In this document: piece by piece, positions 31,471-40,195 of the stretch
Position numbering within the stretch: the stretch's first letter is position 1
Layout of the letters: every line of letters starts with the position of its first letter
DNA from: Nocardioides nitrophenolicus
GTDB taxonomy: Bacteria; Actinomycetota; Actinomycetes; Propionibacteriales; Nocardioidaceae
NCBI RefSeq assembly: GCF_016907515.1
Contig: NZ_JAFBBY010000001.1
Coordinates: forward strand, 3,224,001-3,288,000
Direction of reading: 5' to 3'
Length of the DNA: 64,000 nucleotides
Notes under the pieces: generated by a model
Told to the model about the DNA's origin: nothing
What the model saw: the letters and a program-made list of their open reading frames with translations, nothing else
Databases searched by the model: none
Program-made: the position numbers and the translations under genes

Positions 31471-32259
31471 TCATCGGATGCCCTCCGGCATCAGTTTGGC
31501 GAGATTGCGGACACCGCGCAGCTGGAGCTGCTTGATCGCGCCGTCGCTGCGGCCGAGGGCCGCCGCGGTCTCGGCGATGCTCATCCCCTGGAGGAAGCGC
31601 ATGATCAGGCAGTCGCGCTGCTCGTTGGGGAGCTTGGTGAGCGACTCCAGCAGGATCTCGTTGGTGAGGCTGGCGAGCACGGCGTTCTCGGGCCCCTCGG
31701 TCGCGTCGTCGTGCTGGCCCATGTCCTCGGTGGTCAGCTCGAGGCGGGTGCGGCCGGCCTTGAAGTGGTCGGTGGCGAGGTTGCGGGCGATGGTCATCAG
31801 CCAGGCGCCGAAGTCCTTGCCCTGCCAGCGGAAGGACGACATGTTGCGCAGCGCGCGGAAGAAGGTCTCCGAGCACAGGTCCTCGGCGACCACGACCGAG
31901 CGGGTGCGGTAGTAGAGGAACCGGTAGACCGAGGGCTGGTAGTGGTCGTAGAGCTGGCCGAACGCCTCCGCGTCGCCGCCGCGCGCCAGCTCGACCAGGG
32001 CGATCAGCCGCTCGCGCGCCTCGGGCGACTCCTCGGAGGAGGCCGCCAAGGTGGCGTCGCCGAAGCCGCCGGTGCTCTCGCGCTCGTAGCCGTCGGTCTC
32101 GGTGCGGGCCTCGCTCAGCAGCCAGTGGTCAGCGGTACGACGCCCGCCAGGGCCCGCCGGGGTGCCGCCGGCCAGCGCCGGCTGAGGGGACAGGGCAGCG
32201 AGCACGGCCGCGCGCAGGGCATCGAGCCCTCGCGACAGGTCGGTGCGCTGCCAGGTCAT
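31471..32259 (-). CDS. bldN: ECF-type RNA polymerase sigma factor, BldN-like
   Basis: 262 residues: a ~90-residue N-terminal extension, then region 2 (FGQLYDHYQPSVYRFLYYRTRSVVVAEDLCSETFFRALRN...GAWLMTIARNLATDHFK) and region 4 (LTKLPNEQRDCLIMRFLQGMSIAETAAALGRSDGAIKQLQLRGVRNL). Streptomyces BldN also has a long N-terminal pro-sequence, removed before activity; the extension here may serve likewise. The position near bS22, hemACD and rex, and the DUF5667 partner, support orthology. The ATG at 32259 is preceded by GGGAGGGG. In a Nocardioides-like organism without aerial hyphae its role would be in the cell envelope or stationary phase; this is inference. Confidence 0.85.
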   Translation of the reverse strand: MTWQRTDLSRGLDALRAAVLAALSPQPALAGGTPAGPGGRRTADHWLLSEARTETDGYERESTGGFGDATLAASSEESPEARERLIALVELARGGDAEAFGQLYDHYQPSVYRFLYYRTRSVVVAEDLCSETFFRALRNMSSFRWQGKDFGAWLMTIARNLATDHFKAGRTRLELTTEDMGQHDDATEGPENAVLASLTNEILLESLTKLPNEQRDCLIMRFLQGMSIAETAAALGRSDGAIKQLQLRGVRNLAKLMPEGIR

Positions 32260-32396
32260 GCGGGTCCCCTCCCTACTGCCCCCGCAGGGGATCCTACGGC
32301 GGATCCTTGCGCAGTGGTACCGGAACGCGACAACCGCTCGCCCGGATCCCGGACCACCCGATCGGATCAGGTTACCGTCCGGTAGGGAGGACGGGC

Positions 32397-33284
32397 TCAG
32401 CCGACGTGGCGTCGCACCTGCCGTCGTACGACCGCCCCGGCGATCGCGGCGCCGGTGGCCGCCGAGCCCGCGATCAGCCCGGCCCGGGCCGCCTTGCGCC
32501 CGGTGCGGTAGTCGCGGATCCGCCAGCCCTGCGCCCGGGCGTGGGCGCGCAGCCTGGCGTCGGGGTTGATGGCGCACGGGTCGCCGACCAGGCTGAGCAT
32601 CGGCAGGTCGTTGGCGGAGTCGCTGTAGGCCGAGCACAGCGCCAGGTCGAGGCCCTCGCGCTCGGCGAGGGCGGTGACCGCCACGGCCTTGGCGGGTCCG
32701 TGCAGCATGTCGCCGACGAGCCTGCCGGTGTAGACGCCGTCGACGTGCTCGGCGACGGTGCCGAGCGCACCGGTGAGGCCGAGCCGGCGGGCGATCAGGC
32801 TGGCGATCTCGATCGGCGCCGCGGTGACCAGCCAGACCCGCTGGCCCTGGTCGAGGTGCATCTGGGCGAGCGCCCGGGTGCCGGGCCAGATCCGGTGGGC
32901 CATCGCCTCGTCGAAGATCTCCTCGCCGATCTCCTCCAGCTCCTGCACCGTGTGCCCGGCGATGAACGCGAGCGCGGAGTTGCGCGCCTCGGCGACGTGC
33001 TCGGGGTCCTCGACCCCCGCGATGCGGAAGTAGGCCTGCTTGTACGCCGCCCCGACCAGGTCGCGGGTGGTGAAGAACTTGCGGCGGTACAGGCCCTTGG
33101 CCAGGTGGAAGATGCTCGCGCCCTGCATGACCGTGTTGTCGACGTCGAAGAACGCGGCCGCCTTGGGGTCGACCGGGTGTGCGAGGGCCGTCTCGACCTC
33201 CGCGGCGGCCGCCGCGGCCTCGCCGGCCAGGCGCGAGCGCTGCTGCAGGTTGAGCCGGCGGGGTCGGTCGGCGGGCGGCACCAT
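32397..33284 (-). CDS. HAD-IB family phosphatase (SerB1-like)
   Basis: 295 residues: nucleophile motif [11 protein letters not shown] (DxDxT), [12 protein letters not shown] (motif II), GKAKA-type Lys region ([12 protein letters not shown]), and [13 protein letters not shown] (motif IV). A C-terminal hydrophobic segment [19 protein letters not shown] followed by RRQVRRHVG may anchor it to the membrane. It matches SerB1 (Rv0505c), next to the hem genes in M. tuberculosis, and the HAD-IB group that acts on phosphoserine or phospholipids; the substrate here is not proven. TAGGCT 7 nt before the ATG suggests a leaderless mRNA. It is divergent from the ligase gene with a 41-bp gap. Confidence 0.87.
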   Translation of the reverse strand: MVPPADRPRRLNLQQRSRLAGEAAAAAAEVETALAHPVDPKAAAFFDVDNTVMQGASIFHLAKGLYRRKFFTTRDLVGAAYKQAYFRIAGVEDPEHVAEARNSALAFIAGHTVQELEEIGEEIFDEAMAHRIWPGTRALAQMHLDQGQRVWLVTAAPIEIASLIARRLGLTGALGTVAEHVDGVYTGRLVGDMLHGPAKAVAVTALAEREGLDLALCSAYSDSANDLPMLSLVGDPCAINPDARLRAHARAQGWRIRDYRTGRKAARAGLIAGSAATGAAIAGAVVRRQVRRHVG

Positions 33285-33291
33285 GCGGCCC

Positions 33292-33297
33292 AGCCTA
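33292..33297 (-). promoter_or_regulatory. Leaderless-type -10 element TAGGCT (minus strand)
   Basis: TAGGCT on the minus strand lies 7 nt before the ATG at 33284. It is back-to-back with the plus-strand element at 33314; the two genes share only 41 bp, so each -35 region must lie near or within the other gene's start. Confidence 0.55.
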
Positions 33298-33313
33298 GAA
33301 GACTTCGGGCACG

Positions 33314-33319
33314 TAGGAT
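33314..33319 (+). promoter_or_regulatory. Leaderless-type -10 element TAGGAT (plus strand)
   Basis: TAGGAT is followed by 6 nt and the ATG at 33326 of the acyl-CoA ligase gene; no ribosome site is present. Confidence 0.6.
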
Positions 33320-33325
33320 CCCTCC

Positions 33326-34936
33326 ATGTCGTTGCCGGACGCTGTGCCCGACGTGGCCGCTCTCGTCGCGTCCGCCGCCGCCGAGCACCCCGACCGGCTC
33401 GCGGTCGTCGAGGCCGGGGGGCGGGGGCTGACCTGGGCCGAGCTGGAGGACGAGGTGGCCCGGGTCGCGACCGGCCTGGGCCGGTCCGGCGTCCTCGCGG
33501 GCCATCGGGTGCTGCTCCTGCTCGGCAACCGGCTCGAGTTCGTCACCGCCTATCTCGGCGTGCTGCGCGCGCAGGCGGTCGCCGTCCCCGTCAACCCGGG
33601 GTCGACGGCGACCGAGCTCGCCACGATGCTCGTCGACTGCGGGGCGCGCCTGGTGCTGGCCGACGAGCAGACCGTCGCGACCGTGCGCGACGCGGTGGCG
33701 CGTCCCGAGGTCGCGGCGGCCGCCCACGACGAGAGCCGCCCGGAGCCGCGGGTCGTGCTGGTCGGCGGCGAGCCGCGGCCCGACGAGAGCGCGTACGACG
33801 ACCTGCGCGCCGAGCCCGCCGTCCCGGTACCGCCGCTGCAGGACCCCGAGAAGCTCGCCGTGCTGCTCTACACCAGCGGCACGTCCGGCCGGCCGCGGGC
33901 CGCGATGCTCACCCACCGCGCGCTGCTGGCCAACGTCGAGCAGGTCGCCTCGGTCGAGCCGCCCATGATCCACTCCGACGACGTCGTGCTCGGAGTGCTG
34001 CCGCTGTTCCACGTCTACGGCCTGGGGGCGGTGCTGGGCGGGGTGCTCCGGCATCGCGCCAAGCTGGTCCTCGCCGAGCGCTTCGACCCCGAGGGCACCC
34101 TCGACCTGGTCGAGGACGAGGCGTGCAGCGTCGTACCCGTGGCGCCGCCGGTCTTCGCCGCGTGGCGGGGCGTCGACGCGCTCGCCGAGCGGCTCGGCCC
34201 GGTGCGGATGATCCTGTCCGGCTCGGCGCCGCTCGCGGCGGAGACGGTCGAGGAGTTCGGCGCGCTGGCCCGGGTCCCGATCCACCAGGGCTACGGCCTC
34301 ACCGAGGCCTCGCCGGTCGTCACGAGCACCCTGCGCTCCGCCGAGCCGAAGGCCGGCTCGGTCGGCGCCGCCCTCGACGGCATCGACCTCCGGCTCGTCG
34401 ACGAGGAGGGCGTACCGCTCGACACGCCCGCCCTCGACGATCCCGGCGAGATCCAGATCCGGGGCCGCAACCTGTTCAGCGGCTACTGGCCCGACGGCCA
34501 CGACGGACCCGCCGACGACGGCTGGTGGTCCACCGGCGACGTCGGCTTCCTCGACGCCGACGGCGACCTCTTCCTCGTCGACCGGGTCAAGGAGCTGGTC
34601 ATCGTCTCGGGCTTCAACGTCTACCCGACCGAGGTCGAGGCCGTGCTCGAGGAGGTGACCGGCGTGCGCCAGGCCGCCGTGCTCGGCGTACCCGACGAGC
34701 AGACGGGCGAGGCCGTCGTCGCGTACGTCGTACCCGAGGCCGGCGAGGTCACCGGGGCCGCCGCCGAGGAGGTCGTCGACGCGGTCGCGGCGGCGGCGCG
34801 CGAGCACCTGGCGCCGTACAAGCGACCGGTGCGGGTCGAGGTCGTCGCGGCGCTGCCCCGCACGGTGACCGGCAAGATCCGCAAGGGCGTGCTGCGCGGC
34901 GCCGAGCGGCGCAAGGCGCTGGGGATCCTCGAATGA
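33326..34936 (+). CDS. AMP-dependent (acyl-CoA) synthetase/ligase
   Basis: 536 residues of the ANL superfamily, which activates an acid as acyl-AMP and then forms the CoA thioester. Motifs: P-loop [18 protein letters not shown] (the usual Lys after Pro is Arg), [18 protein letters not shown]...[39 protein letters not shown] and the catalytic-Lys region [12 protein letters not shown]. The general form is that of long-chain fatty-acid-CoA ligases (FadD type). It overlaps the glutaredoxin-like gene by ATGA. In M. tuberculosis the glutaredoxin is near SerB1 without this ligase, so the ligase may be a local addition. Confidence 0.9.
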   Translation: MSLPDAVPDVAALVASAAAEHPDRLAVVEAGGRGLTWAELEDEVARVATGLGRSGVLAGHRVLLLLGNRLEFVTAYLGVLRAQAVAVPVNPGSTATELATMLVDCGARLVLADEQTVATVRDAVARPEVAAAAHDESRPEPRVVLVGGEPRPDESAYDDLRAEPAVPVPPLQDPEKLAVLLYTSGTSGRPRAAMLTHRALLANVEQVASVEPPMIHSDDVVLGVLPLFHVYGLGAVLGGVLRHRAKLVLAERFDPEGTLDLVEDEACSVVPVAPPVFAAWRGVDALAERLGPVRMILSGSAPLAAETVEEFGALARVPIHQGYGLTEASPVVTSTLRSAEPKAGSVGAALDGIDLRLVDEEGVPLDTPALDDPGEIQIRGRNLFSGYWPDGHDGPADDGWWSTGDVGFLDADGDLFLVDRVKELVIVSGFNVYPTEVEAVLEEVTGVRQAAVLGVPDEQTGEAVVAYVVPEAGEVTGAAAEEVVDAVAAAAREHLAPYKRPVRVEVVAALPRTVTGKIRKGVLRGAERRKALGILE

Positions 34937-35169
34937 GCGCCCGGGTCACGCTCTACAGCCGCCCCGGCTGCCACCTGTGCGACGACGCCCGAGCGGTGAT
35001 CGAGGCGGTCTGCGCCGAGCTCGGCGAGTCCTACGAGGAGGTCTCGATCGACGACGACCCGGTCCTCGCCGACCGCTTCGCCAACGAGATCCCGGTCACC
35101 TTCGTCGACGGTCGCCAGCACGACTTCTGGCGGGTCAGCCCGGAGCGCCTGCGCGCCGCGTTGAGCTGA
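34933..35169 (+). CDS. Glutaredoxin-like thiol protein
   Basis: 78 residues with a thioredoxin fold of the DUF836/glutaredoxin-like type: VTLYSRPGCHLCDDAR (redox pair C13-x2-C16), EIPVTFVDGRQHDFWRVSPERLRAAL. The cis-Pro is in IPVTFVDG. It corresponds to the small glutaredoxin gene upstream of rex/hemA in Streptomyces and M. tuberculosis (Rv0508). It overlaps the ligase gene by 4 bp and is followed by the rex promoter. Confidence 0.88.
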   Translation: MSARVTLYSRPGCHLCDDARAVIEAVCAELGESYEEVSIDDDPVLADRFANEIPVTFVDGRQHDFWRVSPERLRAALS

Positions 35170-35239
35170 ACGGGCCGCCGATCGGCCGGCGTCTACCACG
35201 GGCCGCGCCCGTACCCGATGCGGGGGGCTTTCGTCCATT

Positions 35240-35268
35240 TTGTTCCCACGTTCACAAACTCCTACAGT
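35240..35268 (+). promoter_or_regulatory. rex-hemACD promoter with Rex operator
   Basis: -35 TTGTTC (35240-35245), 17-bp spacer, -10 TACAGT (35263-35268). The 18-bp sequence 35240-35257 reads TTGTTCCC-AC-GTTCACAA: the right arm is a perfect Rex half site (GTTCACAA) and the left arm matches at TTGT and the last C. It covers the -35 and most of the spacer, so Rex binding would exclude polymerase. Autoregulation of rex-hemACD by Rex is known in Streptomyces coelicolor. Confidence 0.75.
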
Positions 35269-35317
35269 GATCGAGCCGCGTGGTTGACGCCAGATCGCGC
35301 GGCTGGAAAGTGGAGCT

Positions 35318-36013
35318 GTGACCACACGGAGTTCGACGGATGCCGCCCGGGTCATCCCGGAGGCCACGGTCGCCCGCCTGCCCGTCTACCTGCGGGCCCT
35401 GACGGCGCTGGCCGACAGCGGGATCCGCACCTGCTCGAGCGAGGACCTCGCGTCCGCCGCCGGCGTCAACAGCGCCAAGCTGCGCAAGGACCTGTCCTAT
35501 CTCGGGAGCTACGGCACCCGCGGCGTCGGGTACGACGTCGACTACCTCCGCTACCAGATCGCCCGTGAGATCGGGGTCACCCAGGACTGGCCGGTCGTCA
35601 TCGTCGGCATCGGCAACCTGGGCCACGCGCTGGCCAACTACTCCGGCTTCCGCAGCCGCGGCTTCCGGGTCGTCGCGCTGCTCGACGCCGACCCGGGCAT
35701 CGTCGGCCGCGAGGTCGCGGGCGTCGTCGTGCGTCCCTTCGCCGACCTCGAGGAGATCGTGCGCGAGCACGACGTCGCGATCGGCGTGATCGCCACGCCG
35801 GCGTTCGCCGCGCAGGACGTCGCCGACCGGATGGTCGCGATCGGGATCACGAGCATCCTCAACTTCGCGCCGGCCGTGGTGGCGGTGCCCGAGGGCGTCG
35901 ACGTACGCAAGGTCGACCTGTCGATCGAGCTGCAGATCCTCGCCTACCACGAGCAGCGCAAGGCCCACGGCGCCGACGGCGCGGCCGCGGGCGCCGACGG
36001 AGGTGCCGCATGA
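35318..36013 (+). CDS. rex: Redox-sensing transcriptional repressor Rex
   Basis: Rex leaves its operators when NADH/NAD+ rises. 231 residues: N-terminal winged helix (PVYLRALTALADSGIRTCSSEDLASAAGVNSAKLRKDLSYLGSYGTRGVGYDV) and a Rossmann domain with VVIVGIGNLGHALANY and LLDADPGIVG; the domain-swapped C-terminal helix is LSIELQILAYHEQ. The tail (HGADGAAAGADGGAA) is low complexity. The GTG at 35318 follows GGAG by about 5 nt. The end overlaps hemA (ATGA). A Rex operator lies in its promoter. Confidence 0.95.
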   Translation: MTTRSSTDAARVIPEATVARLPVYLRALTALADSGIRTCSSEDLASAAGVNSAKLRKDLSYLGSYGTRGVGYDVDYLRYQIAREIGVTQDWPVVIVGIGNLGHALANYSGFRSRGFRVVALLDADPGIVGREVAGVVVRPFADLEEIVREHDVAIGVIATPAFAAQDVADRMVAIGITSILNFAPAVVAVPEGVDVRKVDLSIELQILAYHEQRKAHGADGAAAGADGGAA

Positions 36014-37317
36014 GCGTTCTCGTCGTGGGGATCTCCCACAACTCCGCCCCGGTCTCCCTGCTCGAGCGGGTCGCGCTCGACCGCGACGGCGTCCACAAGC
36101 TGATCGCCGACGCCGCGTCCTGCGAGCACGTCAGCGAGGCGACCGTCATCGCGACCTGCAACCGGCTGGAGATCTACACCGAGGTCGAGCGCTTCCACGG
36201 CAGCATCGAGCAGATCTCCCGACTCCTGGTCGACCGAGCCGGCGAGACGACCGAGGCGATGCTCCCGCACCTCTACGTCCACTACGACGACGGCGCGATC
36301 TCCCACCTCTTCCAGGTGGCGGCCGGCCTCGACTCGATGGCGGTCGGCGAGGGCCAGATCCTCGGCCAGACCCGCGAGGCGCTGCGCCGCGGCCAGGAGC
36401 TCGGCACCGTCGGCCCGGCCCTCAACCTGCTGTTCCAGCAGGCGCTGCGGGTCGGCAAGCGCACCCGCGCCGAGACCGAGATCGACCAGGTCGCCCCCAC
36501 TCTGGTCAGCGCCGCGCTCGACGAGACCGCGTCGGTGGTCGGCGCGACCGAGGGCAAGTACGTCGTCGTGGTCGGCGCCGGCGCGATGGCCGGGCTCGCC
36601 ACCGCGACCGCCAGCCGGCTGGGCGCCGGACACCTCTCGATCGTCAACCGCTCGGTGGACCGCGCGGTCCGGCTGGCCGTGCAGTACTCCGGCGAGGCGG
36701 TCCGGCTGGGCGACCTCGCCGACGAGCTGGCCAAGGCCGACATCGTGATCAGCTGCACCGGCTCCTCCGGCACGATCATCGACCGCGCGCTGCTGACCCG
36801 GGTCCGCGGCGACCTCGACCGGCCGCTGGCGCTGATCGACCTCGCCCTGCCCCACGACATCGCGCCCGACGTGGCCGACCTGCCCGGCGTACGACGGGTC
36901 GGGCTGGCCGAGCTCGCCGACCTGCTCCACGGCGGCCCCACCGGTCGCGAGGTCCAGGAGGTGCGCCGGATCCTCGGCGAGGAGGTCACCGCCTTCCTCG
37001 CCGCGCGCCGCCAGGCCAGCGTCACGCCGACCGTCGTCGCGCTGCGCTCGATGGCCACCAATGTCGTCGACGCCGAGATGACCCGCCTCGAGAGCCGGCT
37101 GCCCGACCTCGACGAGGCCACCCGCGACGAGATCCGCCACACCGTGCGCCGGGTCGCCGACAAGCTGCTCCACGAGCCGACGGTCCGGGTCAAGGAGCTC
37201 GCCAACGAGCAGGGCGCCGTCTCGTACGCCGCCGCGCTGGCCGAGCTGTTCGCGCTCGACCCCGACGCGGTCGACGCCGTCACCCGGCCCGTCGTCAGCG
37301 AGGAGGGACGCTCATGA
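36010..37317 (+). CDS. hemA: Glutamyl-tRNA reductase
   Basis: HemA reduces glutamyl-tRNA to glutamate-1-semialdehyde, the first committed step of C5 tetrapyrrole synthesis. 435 residues: catalytic Cys50 in VIATCNRLEIYT, substrate region LFQVAAGLDSMAVGEGQILGQ, NADPH domain VVVVGAGAMAGLATATASRLGAG, and the dimerisation domain near the C-terminus. It is translationally coupled to rex and hemC by 4-bp overlaps, so one rex-hemA-hemC-hemD mRNA under Rex control is expected. Confidence 0.96.
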   Translation: MSVLVVGISHNSAPVSLLERVALDRDGVHKLIADAASCEHVSEATVIATCNRLEIYTEVERFHGSIEQISRLLVDRAGETTEAMLPHLYVHYDDGAISHLFQVAAGLDSMAVGEGQILGQTREALRRGQELGTVGPALNLLFQQALRVGKRTRAETEIDQVAPTLVSAALDETASVVGATEGKYVVVVGAGAMAGLATATASRLGAGHLSIVNRSVDRAVRLAVQYSGEAVRLGDLADELAKADIVISCTGSSGTIIDRALLTRVRGDLDRPLALIDLALPHDIAPDVADLPGVRRVGLAELADLLHGGPTGREVQEVRRILGEEVTAFLAARRQASVTPTVVALRSMATNVVDAEMTRLESRLPDLDEATRDEIRHTVRRVADKLLHEPTVRVKELANEQGAVSYAAALAELFALDPDAVDAVTRPVVSEEGRS

Positions 37318-38333
37318 GCCTGCGCATCGGCACCCGCCGCAGCCTGCTGGCGACCACCCAGTCCGGCCACGTCGCCGCCGCCCTCCAGGCGCTCGGCGGC
37401 GCCACCGAGCTGGTCGAGATCACCACCGACGGCGACCGCAGCCAGGCCAGCGGGGCCTCGCTCGTGGGCGTGCCGTCGACCGGGGTGTTCGTCAGCGCGC
37501 TGCGCGACGCGCTGCTCGCGGGCGAGGTCGACGTCGCCGTCCACTCGCTCAAGGACCTCCCGACCTACGCCACCGACGGCATCGCGCTGGCCGCCGTACC
37601 TCCGCGCGAGGACCCGCGCGACGTCGTCGTCGCCCGCGACGGGCTCACCCTCGGCGAGCTGCCCCCGGGCAGCAAGGTCGCCACCGGCTCCCCGCGCCGC
37701 GTCGCGCAGATCGAGGCGCTCGGCCTCGGCGTCGAGCTGGTCGCGGTCCGCGGCAACGTCGACACCCGGATCGGCCGGATCGCCGAGGGCCGCTACGACG
37801 CCGTCGTGCTCGCCCGCGCCGGCCTGGCCCGGCTCGGCCGGCTCGACGAGGTCACCGAGGTGCTCGACCCGCTCCAGGTGCTCCCGGCCCCCGGCCAAGG
37901 CGCCCTGGCCGTCGAGTGCCGGGCCGACGACACCGAGACCCTCGCGCTGCTCGCCCGGCTCGACGACCCCGGCACCCGCGCCGCCGTCACCGCCGAGCGC
38001 ACCCTGATGGCCACCCTCGAGGGCGGCTGCGCCGCTCCGATCGGCGCCCTCGCCGAGGTCGCCGAGGGCGACGACGGCCCCGAGCTGTGGCTGCGGGCCG
38101 TCGTACTGAGCGAGGACGGCGGGCTCGCCGTACGCCGCTCGGCGTCGGCCGAGCTGGGCGCCGATCCCGCCTCCTGGCCCGACTCCGCCGCCAAGCTCGG
38201 CGGCGACCTCGGCGCCGAGATGCTCGCCGACGGTGGCGCCGAGCTGATGGCCGAGCTGCGTGACGCGCAGTCCACCACCCCCGAACCGAACGACCCCCCG
38301 TCCGCACGATCTGCAGAGGTGCACAACCCATGA
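37314..38333 (+). CDS. hemC: Porphobilinogen deaminase (hydroxymethylbilane synthase)
   Basis: HemC joins four porphobilinogens into hydroxymethylbilane. 339 residues: LRIGTRRSLLATTQSGHVA, HSLKDLPTY, VATGSPRRVAQ, VRGNVDTRIGR and the dipyrromethane-cofactor Cys239 in LEGGCAAPIG. The final ~50 residues (after GAEMLADGGAELM) are a flexible tail. It overlaps hemA and the cobA/hemD gene by 4 bp each. Confidence 0.96.
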   Translation: MSLRIGTRRSLLATTQSGHVAAALQALGGATELVEITTDGDRSQASGASLVGVPSTGVFVSALRDALLAGEVDVAVHSLKDLPTYATDGIALAAVPPREDPRDVVVARDGLTLGELPPGSKVATGSPRRVAQIEALGLGVELVAVRGNVDTRIGRIAEGRYDAVVLARAGLARLGRLDEVTEVLDPLQVLPAPGQGALAVECRADDTETLALLARLDDPGTRAAVTAERTLMATLEGGCAAPIGALAEVAEGDDGPELWLRAVVLSEDGGLAVRRSASAELGADPASWPDSAAKLGGDLGAEMLADGGAELMAELRDAQSTTPEPNDPPSARSAEVHNP

Positions 38334-40000
38334 CGCGAGCCACGACAGCCAAGGCTGCTTCGACTCCCGCCGCCGCCCAGGTCCACCCCGGAGGCCCCGG
38401 CTTCACGGCCTTCGTCGGAACCGGCCCCGGCGACCCCGACCTGCTCACCGTGCGCGCCGTCAGGCTGATCGAGGACGCCGACGTGGTCATCACCGAGGAG
38501 CCCGGTCACGCCGACCTGGTCGCCGTGGTGCGGGCCCGGGCCGAGCAGGTCGGCGACGAGCCGGCCCCCGACCCGGAGATCATCGACGGCGGCTTCGGCG
38601 AGGACGGCCAGCCGCTCACCCACGCCGCCCGCGCGAAGGTCGTCGTCAAGCAGGCCAAGCGCGGCCTGCGCGTGGTGCGCCTCCTCGGCGGCGACCCCTT
38701 CCTCTACGCGTCCGGTCCGGAGGAGGCCCAGGCGGTCGCCAAGGCCGGTCTCGCGTTCGAGGTCGTCCCGGGGGTCTCCTCGGTCGGCGCCGTCCCGGCG
38801 TACGCCGGCATCCCGCTCACCACCAAGGACCACCGTGAGGTGGCCGTGGTGACCTGCGGCGACAAGGTCGACTGGACCCGGTACGCCGACACCCCGACCC
38901 TGGTGCTGCTCTCCGCCGTCGGCCAGATCGGCGACATCGCCAAGCAGCTCATCGCCATCGGCCGCTCGCCGCAGACCCCCGTCGCCATGACCCGGGTCGG
39001 CACCACCACCGAGCAGGAGACGATCACCTCCACGCTCGAGCACATCGCCGCCGACGCCCGGGCCGCCCGGATCGCGCCGCCGGCGATCACCGTCATCGGC
39101 GCCGTCGTCGACCTGCGCGAGAAGCTGTCCTGGTTCGAGACCAAGCCGCTGTTCGGCTGGCGGGTGCTGGTCCCGCGCACCAAGGAGCAGTCCGCGTCGC
39201 TGTCGAACCGGATCCGCGAGTTCGGCGGCGTCCCGGAGGAGGTCCCCACGATCTCCGTCGAGCCGCCGCGCAACCCGCAGCAGATGGACAAGGCGGTCCG
39301 CGGCCTCGTCGAGGGCCGCTACGAGTGGATCGCGTTCACCTCGGTGAACGCGGTGAAGGCGGTCCGCGAGAAGTTCGAGGAGTACGGCCTCGACGCGCGT
39401 GCCTTCTCCGGCCTCAAGATCGCCGCCGTCGGCGAGAAGACCGCCCAGGCGATCGCCGACTGGGGCCTGCGCGCCGACCTCGTCCCCTCGGGCGAGCAGT
39501 CCGCCGCCGGCCTCCTCGAGGACTGGCCCGAGTACGACGAGCAGCTGGACCCGATCAACCGGGTCTTCCTGCCGCGTGCCGACATCGCCACCGAGAACCT
39601 CGTCGCCGGCCTGATCGACCTCGGCTGGGAGTGCGACGACGTCACGGCGTACCGCACCGTCCGGGCCGCCCCGCCGCCGGCGCCGACCCGCGACGCGATC
39701 AAGACCGGCAAGTTCGACGCCGTCGTGTTCACGTCGTCCTCGACCGTGCGCAACCTGGTCGGCATCGCCGGCAAGCCGCACCCGTCGACGATCATCGCGG
39801 TGATCGGGCCCGCCACGGCCAAGACGGCGGAGGAGCACGGGCTGCGGGTCGACGTACTGGCTCCGAAGCCGGACGTCGAGCTGCTCGTCGAGGCGCTCGC
39901 CGGCTTCGGCGCCAGCCGCCGGGCCGCGATGCTGGAGGCCGGCGAGCCGGTCACCAAGCCGAGCGACCGCAAGCCGTCGGCTCGTCGTCGGAAGGCCTGA
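38330..40000 (+). CDS. hemD: Fused uroporphyrinogen-III methyltransferase/uroporphyrinogen-III synthase
   Basis: 556 residues in two enzymes. Residues ~20-265 form the SUMT (CobA) domain: FVGTGPGDPDLLTVRA, LLGGDPFLYAS, VPGVSSVGAVPAYAGIPLT, MTRVGTTTEQETI, PAITVIGAVVDLR. Residues ~280-545 form the HemD synthase, which closes and inverts ring D: VLVPRTKEQSASLSNRIREFGG, WIAFTSVNAVKAVREKF, VFTSSSTVRNLVGIAG. The fusion links heme to siroheme/cobalamin precursors and is usual in actinobacterial hem operons. Its TGA stop is the first part of the repeat array that begins at 39999. Confidence 0.95.
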   Translation: MTRATTAKAASTPAAAQVHPGGPGFTAFVGTGPGDPDLLTVRAVRLIEDADVVITEEPGHADLVAVVRARAEQVGDEPAPDPEIIDGGFGEDGQPLTHAARAKVVVKQAKRGLRVVRLLGGDPFLYASGPEEAQAVAKAGLAFEVVPGVSSVGAVPAYAGIPLTTKDHREVAVVTCGDKVDWTRYADTPTLVLLSAVGQIGDIAKQLIAIGRSPQTPVAMTRVGTTTEQETITSTLEHIAADARAARIAPPAITVIGAVVDLREKLSWFETKPLFGWRVLVPRTKEQSASLSNRIREFGGVPEEVPTISVEPPRNPQQMDKAVRGLVEGRYEWIAFTSVNAVKAVREKFEEYGLDARAFSGLKIAAVGEKTAQAIADWGLRADLVPSGEQSAAGLLEDWPEYDEQLDPINRVFLPRADIATENLVAGLIDLGWECDDVTAYRTVRAAPPPAPTRDAIKTGKFDAVVFTSSSTVRNLVGIAGKPHPSTIIAVIGPATAKTAEEHGLRVDVLAPKPDVELLVEALAGFGASRRAAMLEAGEPVTKPSDRKPSARRRKA

Positions 40001-40140
40001 CCCGGCAGAAAGTGGTTCTGGGTTCGCGCTGACCCGGCAGAAAGTGGCTCAAAGCAGAGCCAGTTTCTGCCGGGTCGGCGTCTTCCGGGAGCTACTTTCT
40101 GCCGGGTCGGCGCAATTCGAGAGCCAGTTTGTGCCGGGTC
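39999..40140. repeat. Palindromic core-repeat array (GACCCGGCAGAAAGTGGCTC core)
   Basis: Five copies of a 20-bp core: plus strand at 39999-40018 and 40031-40050; minus strand at 40057-40076, 40089-40108 and 40121-40140. Copies in one orientation are spaced at exactly 32 bp, with a 12-bp variable tail that tends to end in GCGCC/T. The two orientations face each other across AAAGCA (40051-40056), which makes a long hairpin possible. The first copy begins in the hemD stop codon. Confidence 0.8.
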
Positions 40141-40195
40141 GGTGCAACCTGGGGGCGTGGTCACCACGTTGGGTCCGTCATGGAGCGGATGACCG

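Noticed and set aside
39999..40140. CRISPR array
   Set aside because: The repeats are only 20 bp with 12-bp tails, occur in both orientations, and no cas gene is near.
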